This document shows positions 58,341 to 64,000 of a stretch of 64,000 bases of DNA, piece by piece. The translations under genes and the position numbers were made by a program. The notes below the pieces were generated by a model. It saw only the letters and a program-made list of their open reading frames with translations, was not told the origin of the DNA and searched no databases. Each line of letters begins with the position of its first letter. The stretch's first letter is position 1. Origin of the DNA: Capra hircus (taxonomy: Eukaryota > Chordata > Mammalia > Artiodactyla > Bovidae); NCBI RefSeq assembly GCF_001704415.2, contig NC_030817.1:53863550-53927549 (forward strand). Direction: 5' to 3'.

Positions 58341-58545
58341 CACATTTTTTTTTTTTTTTCATTCAGTTGCCTTTTTACCTTTCTGGCAATAATAAAGTAT
58401 AGTATGCCCAAAATGTTGCTTTTATCTTCCACCTTCAATATTTAAATGGCTACACAAAAATTTACCAATTTTGATGTTTCCTTTAAAATGCATGCTGATA
58501 TGACAACTATCAGAATACAACTTAACAAAATTGTTTTGAATGAAA

Positions 58546-60630
58546 ATAAAGACTGAAATTGAAGAAAGTAGGGAAAACTGCTAGACCATCCAGGTATGAC
58601 CTAAATCAGATCCCTTATGATTATACAGTGGAAGTGAGAAATAGAGTTAAGGGCCTAGATATGATAGGTAGAGTGCCTGATGAACTATGGAATAAGGTTC
58701 GTGACATTGTACAGGAGACAGGGATCAAAACCATCCCCATGGAAAAGAAATGCAAAAGAGCAAAATGGCTGTCTGGGGAGGACTTATAAATAGCTGTGAA
58801 AAGAAGAGAAGTGAAAAGCAAAGGAGAAAAGGACAGATATAAGCATCTGAATGCAGAGTTCCAGAGAATAGCAAGAAGAGATAAGAAAGCCTTCTTCAGT
58901 GATCAATGCAAAGAAATAGAGGAAACGAACAGAATGGGAAAGACTAGAGATCTCTTCAAGAAAATTAGAGATACCAAGGGAACATTTCATGCAAAGATGG
59001 GCTCGATAAAGGACAGAAAGGGTATGGACCTAACAGAAGCAGAAGATATTAAGAAGAGGTGGCAAGAATACACAGAAGAACTGTACAAAAAAGATCTTCA
59101 CGACCCAGATAATCATGACTGTGTGATCACTCATCTAGACCCAGACATCCTGGAATGTGAAGTCAGGTGGGCCTTAGGAAGCATCACTATGAACAAAGCT
59201 AGTGGAGGTGACGGAATTCCAGTTGAGCTATTTCAAATCCTGAAAGATGATGCTGTGAAAGTGCTGTACTCAATATGCCAGCAAATTTGGAAAACTCAGC
59301 AGTGGCCACAGGACTGGAAAAGGTCAGTTTTCATTCCAATTCCAAAGAAAGGCAATGCCAAAGAACGCTCAAACTACCACACAATTGCACTCATCTCACA
59401 TGCTAGCAAAGTAATGCTCAAAATTCTCCAAGCCAGGCTTCAGCAATACGTGAACTGTGAACTTCCAGATGTTCAAGCTGGTTTTAGAAAAGGCAGAGGA
59501 ACCAGAGATCAAATTGCCAACATCCACTGGATCATGGAAAAAGCAAGAGAGTTCCAGAAAAACATCTATTTCTGCTTTATTGACTATGCCAAAGCCTTTG
59601 ACTGTGTGGATCACAATCAACTGTGGAAAATTCTGAAAGAGATGGGAATACCAGACCACCTGACCTGCCTCTTCAGAAATCAGGAAGCAAAAGTTAGAAC
59701 TGGACATGGAACAATAGACTGGTTCCAAATAGGAAAAGGAGTACATCAAGGCTGTATATTGTCACCCTGCTTATTTAACTTATATGCAGAGTGCATCACG
59801 AGAAACACTGGACTGGAAGAAGCACAAGCTGGAATCAAGATTGCCAGGAGAAATATCAATAACCTCAGATATGCAGATGACACCACCCTTATGGCAGAAA
59901 GTGAAGAGGAACTAAAAAGCCTTTTGATGAAAGTGAAAGTGGAGAGTGGAAAAGTTGGCTTAAAGCTCAACATTCAGAAAACGAAGATCATGGCATCTGG
60001 TCCCATCACTTCATGGGAAATAGATGGGGAAACAATGGAAACAGTGTCAGACTTTATTTTTGTGGGCTCCAAAGTCACTGCAGATGGTGACTGCAGCCAT
60101 GAAATTAAAAGACGCTTACTCCTTGGAAGAAAAGTTATGACCAATCTAGATAACACACTCAAAAGCAGAGACATTACATTGCCGACTAAGGTCCGTCTAG
60201 TCAAGGCTATGGTTTTTCCTGTGGTCATGTATGGATGTGAGAGTTGGACTGTGAAGAAGGCTGAGGGCCGAAGAATTGATGCTTTTGAACTGTGGTGTTG
60301 CAGAAGACTCTTGAGAGTCCCTTCCAGTCCATTCTGAAGGAGACCAGCCCTGGGGTTTCTTTGGAAGGAATGATGCTAAAGCTGAAACTCCAGTACTTTG
60401 GCCACCTCATGCGAAGAGTTGACTCATTGGAAAAGACTCTGATCCTGGGAGGGATTGGGGGCAGGAGGAGAAGGGGATGACAGAGGATGAGATGGCTGGA
60501 TGGCATCACTGACTTGATGGACGTGAGTCTGAGTGAACTCTGGGAGATGGTGATGGACAGGGAGGCCTGGTATGCTGTGATTCACGGGGTCGCAAAGAGT
60601 CGGACATGACTGAGCGACTGAACTGAACTC
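58546..60630 (+). mobile_element. BovB LINE, about 2.1 kb
   Basis: It starts in mid-ORF2 ('gaaagtagggaaaactgcta'), after the endonuclease domain, and runs to the tail 'ctgaactgaactcaactgaa'. It is the longest and best-preserved BovB in the window. It interrupts the mariner at 57376-60694. No clear target duplication is visible. Confidence 0.95.
58796..60337 (+). pseudogene. BovB ORF2 reverse transcriptase, near intact
   Basis: RNA-directed DNA polymerase part of BovB ORF2, 513 codons. Motifs in order: PIPKKG near residue 182, GFRKGRGTRDQ at 229-239, motif A FIDYAKAFDC with catalytic Asp263, motif B as HQGCILSPC from 317 (Arg to His), YADD at 359-362 and GLKLNIQKTK at 388-397. Four residues (LYAG-type) are missing in frame before residue 300. 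Upstream the same frame is open at 58559-58786 but stopped by TAA at 58787-58789. At about 60322 a 20-bp deletion (GGACTGCAAGGAGATCCAAC expected) shifts the frame and ends it at 60337. The remaining C-terminal frame (60292-60480) ends in TGA where CGA is expected, a CpG decay. The endonuclease domain is absent. Confidence 0.93.
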
Positions 60631-60813
60631 AACTGAAGAGCTACCTATGCCTCAGATTGTAAAAAAGAACAAAAGAACTTATTGGCCAACCAAATTTCTC
60701 CCCAGTGAAACATTGGGAAAAAATAATTTAGAACGTCCTTACAGTTCTGACTAGATCTGCCAGTGAGGCCATGGATTTCTCCCTTCCCTTTGCTATTGGA
60801 AAAATTGGAGATT

Positions 60814-61386
60814 TAGCCATGAAATTAAAAGATGCTTACTCCTTGGAAGGAAAGTTATGACCAGCCTAGACAGCACATTAAAAAGCAGAGACATTACTTT
60901 GCCAACAAAGGTCCATTGAGTCAAGGCTATGGTTTTCCCAGTGGTCATGTATGGATGTGTGAATTGAACTATAAAGAAAGGTGAGTGCCAAAGAATTGAT
61001 GTTTTTGAACTGTGATGTTGGAGAAGACTCTTGAGAGTCCCTTGGACTGCAAGGAGATCCAACCAGTCCATCCTAAAGGAGATCAGTCCTGGGTGTTCAT
61101 TGGAAGGACTGATGTTGAAGCTGAAACTCCAATATTTTGGCCACCTGATGCGAAGAGCTGACTCATTGGAAAAGACCCTGATGCTGGGAAAGATTGAGGG
61201 CAGGAGCAGAAGGGAACGAGAGGATGAGATGGTTGGATGGCACCACCGACTCGATGGACATGGGTTTGGGTAGACTCCGGGAGTTGGGAATGGACAGGGA
61301 GGCCTGGCGTGCTGTGGTTCATGGGGTCGCACAGTATTGGACACGACTGAGCGACTGAACTGAACTGAGTGAATGAACTGAACTGA
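60814..61386 (+). mobile_element. BovB 3' end, 5'-truncated
   Basis: Starts at 'agccatgaaattaaaagatg' and ends in an irregular ACTGA tail (61350-61386). In-frame stops at TGA ('gtccattgagtc', 'actgtgatgt') mark decay. The 222-codon minus frame at 60793-61461 is its antisense. Confidence 0.95.
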
Positions 61387-62664
61387 TGTATAAATTCCTA
61401 CTAGTATTTGTAGATTAAGAGAAAATGAACTGGTCCATACCCTGATCATTAAACACACCAAGCTTACTCATGCAACATGCTCTCAGCAACATGTAAAATC
61501 CAGTCACTGCAATGGCGAATCAAGTGTCTCTGAGTTAACCTACTATATTCCGCTCTCCTCCTTTCCTTCTTTCCGAAGTCCTGCCGAGGCATCCCAGCTG
61601 CCGATGATACCCATCATTGGTCTCCCCATACTCACTTCCCACCTTTCCCCTGACCTGGTATTCCACTCACAGATTCACTGATTTCATTCATTTGATTGTA
61701 TCCAACAAACAGTGACCCTATACTCACAACGAAACACGCACTGTCTGGACAAGGCAGTCCTGCTTCTCTCTAGTCTGAGGGGCCCAACCATTTGGGCCAG
61801 CATGATCCCAATTCCCCACTGGACAGGGGTGCAAGAAAGGAGGGATTTGCAACAATCAGAGACTTCAGTTTGTACAAACTGCCTGTGAGGTGCTCTTCTG
61901 ACTGCAGCCTGGCAGGAGTGCACGTGCTCACTTGTAACGCCGGGCCAGGCTGGTCCTGGGGTAGCTGTGATAATCAATCCAGTTGCCACAGCGGCTGTAA
62001 GTGTTCATTTACCACTCTGTGACCTGGAGCAATAATATATTATGCTTTTCACCAGCGGGAGCTGTGCCAGCTGCAGCACGGGGCAGCCGTGTCGGCCATC
62101 AGTCACCTCTCTCCTTCACAACCTTTTGTTCCCTGCTCATTACTGTGAATTATAACAGGGGGACAGCACATTTTTCAGAAGAGTCTCTTCTGTTAGGTCT
62201 AAGCACTAACTCATCCCGGGTTGTTCCAAGTCGGCTACACCAGCCTGGGACAGTATCGCCCACTGGTCTTCCCACTTCCCCCTCCCTGAACACTTAGAAT
62301 GGGTGAAAAACCAGATGTGTGCATTTTTCTACAAAGCAAGATAAAAACCCACTCATCTACTATAAATATTGAATACCACATTTTGTTGCACTCCGTCATG
62401 TCCCCAAAGGCCTGTCACGACGGTAAACTGCTTTATAGATCACTAAATAGGCCATCGTGTCAATGTTGGGCCTTAGCACTGGTGCTTTGAGATGAGTAGA
62501 AGATCGCTTCCCAAGTGGCAAATTGGAGCATCAGAGGCAACACCTCCACCCCATCAGCATTTTTTGAAAATCTTTGACTGTGATAGTAAAGGCAATCAAT
62601 CTAAGATCATAAAAATTAGAAACTGGGTCAAGTATTAACTGATAGAAGTCAAGAATAAAACTTG
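61387..62664. other. repeat-free block, candidate regulatory DNA
   Basis: No transposon is recognised over 1.3 kb. The part at 61990-62490 mixes AT-rich words ('aataatatattatgctttt', 'ctataaatattgaatacc') with a GC-rich core at 62055-62105 and has no coding frame with a recognisable domain. It is a candidate conserved non-coding element by inference. Confidence 0.35.
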
Positions 62665-63155
62665 ACAAAGATTATTCTGCCTAGCCCCCAACTGGAAGCA
62701 ACCCAAATGGCCATTAACTGGTGAGGAAAAGAACCAATTGTATACCTTATATCCTGTATGAGATGGAATACCATTCTAGCAATCAAAAGAAATGAAATAT
62801 AAATGCACATAATGACATGGATGAGTCTCAGAAACATTATTCTAAGAGAAAGAAATTGAATACAAAAGACTATATTCTATAGGACTTCATTTCTAAGAAA
62901 TTCTAGAAAAAAAAAAAGAAAAAAAAACAGCATAGTGAGAGAAAGCAGATCTGTGGTTGCCAGCGGCCAGGGGTAGGGAGAGAGATTTAAGAGAAGGTGG
63001 GCCCAAGGTAGCTTTTTTAGGATAAGAGACCTGTTCTCTATATTGACTCTGGTGGAAGTTACAAGATTATACACAATTATAGAAACTCATCAAACTGCAC
63101 ACTTCAAATTGGTGAATTATATTGTATGTAAATAGGACCTCAATAAATGGAAAAA
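62665..63155 (+). mobile_element. L1M-like 3' end
   Basis: 'ggaagcaacccaaatggcca', 'gagatggaataccattctag', 'atgacatggatgagtctcag', 'gatctgtggttgccagcggc', 'gtgaattatattgtatgtaa' is an old L1 terminus. Confidence 0.82.
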
Positions 63156-63194
63156 TGGCAAAACAAAACCCACCAGCAAACACTGCTGAATAAG

Positions 63195-64000
63195 AGAAAA
63201 GGCACTGACTTTTCTTCCTATGTGACAGAAGCCCAACAAGAGAGAAGTGATATTTGATGAGGGATTAATATCTAAAATAAACAGCTCATTCAACTCAAAA
63301 AAAAAAAAAATCCAATCAAGAAATGTGCAGAAGACCTAAAGAGACATTTATTTTTTTCCCAAAGAAGACATACAGATGGCCAATAGGTACATGAAAAAGT
63401 TTTCAACATCACTAAATCATCAGAGAAATGCAAATCAAAACCACAGTGAGATATCACCTCACACCGATCAGAATGTCCATCACTGAAAAGACCACAAATA
63501 ACAAATGGCAAAAGGGTGTTTAAAAAAGGGAATCCTAGTACACCGTTGGTGAAAATGTAAATTGGTGCAGCCGCTGGAGAAAATATTGTAGAGGTTCCTC
63601 AAAAAAACTAAAAATAGAACTACCATATGATCCAAGAATTTCACCCTTGGCTATATATCTGGAGAAAACAAAATCACGAATTCAAAAAATGCACCCCAAT
63701 GTTCACAGCAGCATTATTTACAATGGCCAAGACAGATACAACTAAGTGTCCATCAGCAGAATAATGGCTAGAAAGATGTGGTACATACACATGATGGAAT
63801 ATTAATCAGCCATAAAAAAAGTCTGAAAGTTTTCAGTTTGCAAAAATATGAATAGACCTGGAGTATTGTGCTAAGTGAAATGTCAGACAAATGAAGACAG
63901 ACACTGTATGTTATCACTTACATATGGAATCTAAAAAATAAAATGAATGAATTTAATAGAGACTCACAGAGATAGAGACCAAACCAATGGTTACTAGTGC
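63195..64000 (+). mobile_element. L1 ORF2 3' fragment, runs off the window
   Basis: 'gccaataggtacatgaaaaa', 'atgcaaatcaaaaccacagt', 'gagatatcacctcacaccga', 'caatgttcacagcagcatta', 'ggaatattaatcagccataa' is the end of L1 ORF2. Stops and frameshifts break it. The element continues beyond base 64000, so its 3' end is not seen. Confidence 0.9.

Larger units (their letters stand above)
57376..60694 (-). mobile_element. decayed mariner split by BovB
   Basis: The left terminal repeat starts near 57376 ('tggatcagccaaaaacttcc') and the right one ends near 60694 ('aagaacttattggccaacca'). The second is the inverted complement of the GGTTGGCCAA-type mariner end. Between them lies a minus-strand mariner transposase relic (57440-58340) and its 5' region, then the BovB insertion at 58546-60630. 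Removing the BovB leaves about 1.23 kb, a normal mariner length. Confidence 0.85.

Noticed and set aside
60793..61461. 222-codon minus-strand frame
   Set aside because: It is the antisense of the BovB at 60814-61386, a typical by-product of the BovB codon composition.
63195..64000. Possible functional L1 at the window end
   Set aside because: Frames are broken by stops and shifts, and the fragment begins after the catalytic domains.

Overview
The window is mammalian nuclear DNA from a pecoran ruminant, most likely a bovid. The evidence is its repeat content: many copies of the RTE-type LINE BovB with ACTGA-type 3' tails, tRNA-derived Bov-tA SINEs, a dimeric Bov-A2 SINE, CHR-type SINEs shared by cetartiodactyls, ruminant L1 3' ends, and mariner-derived elements. 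Older mammalian repeats (MIR, L2, L1M-like, MER5A-like hAT elements) lie underneath. The sequence alone does not let me separate cattle, sheep, goat or buffalo.

I find no complete host protein-coding gene, rRNA or functional tRNA gene. Almost every open reading frame is a chance frame or a translation of a repeat, often antisense. The window reads as intergenic or intronic DNA. Several repeat-free blocks rich in homeodomain-type motifs (about 17.2-18.2, 31.0-31.3, 32.2-32.5, 47.5-47.8 and 62.0-62.5 kb) look like candidate conserved regulatory elements, as often found in deserts or introns near developmental genes. That is inference, because conservation cannot be measured here.

Layout. 1-17 kb: unique DNA with scattered SINEs, BovB 3' ends, MIR and L2. 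17-23 kb: mostly repeat-poor, with a candidate 200-bp coding exon on the minus strand (18246-18445), two MIRs and an unexplained 278-codon open frame (21090-21926). 23-30 kb: nested repeats, including a Bov-A2 inside a MIR, a young 5'-truncated L1 with a perfect 10-bp target-site duplication, and an L1 3' end inside an old DNA transposon. 30-36 kb: repeat-poor, with candidate regulatory blocks. 36.4-39.6 kb: an old BovB split by a younger BovB at a microhomologous site. 40-50 kb: unique DNA with SINEs, L2 and BovB. 50751-50829: a short mariner hairpin whose 3' arm resembles the ruminant miR-2284/2285 microRNA family. 51-57 kb: unique DNA and old repeats. 57.4-60.7 kb: a decayed mariner copy interrupted by a BovB that keeps a 513-residue reverse-transcriptase frame with the YADD motif. 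60.8-64 kb: another BovB, a candidate regulatory block, then L1 fragments running off the end.

The genes present therefore do not form a pathway. The strongest observations are the layered order of transposon insertions, readable from target-site duplications, the mariner hairpin as a possible microRNA locus, and the single candidate exon.
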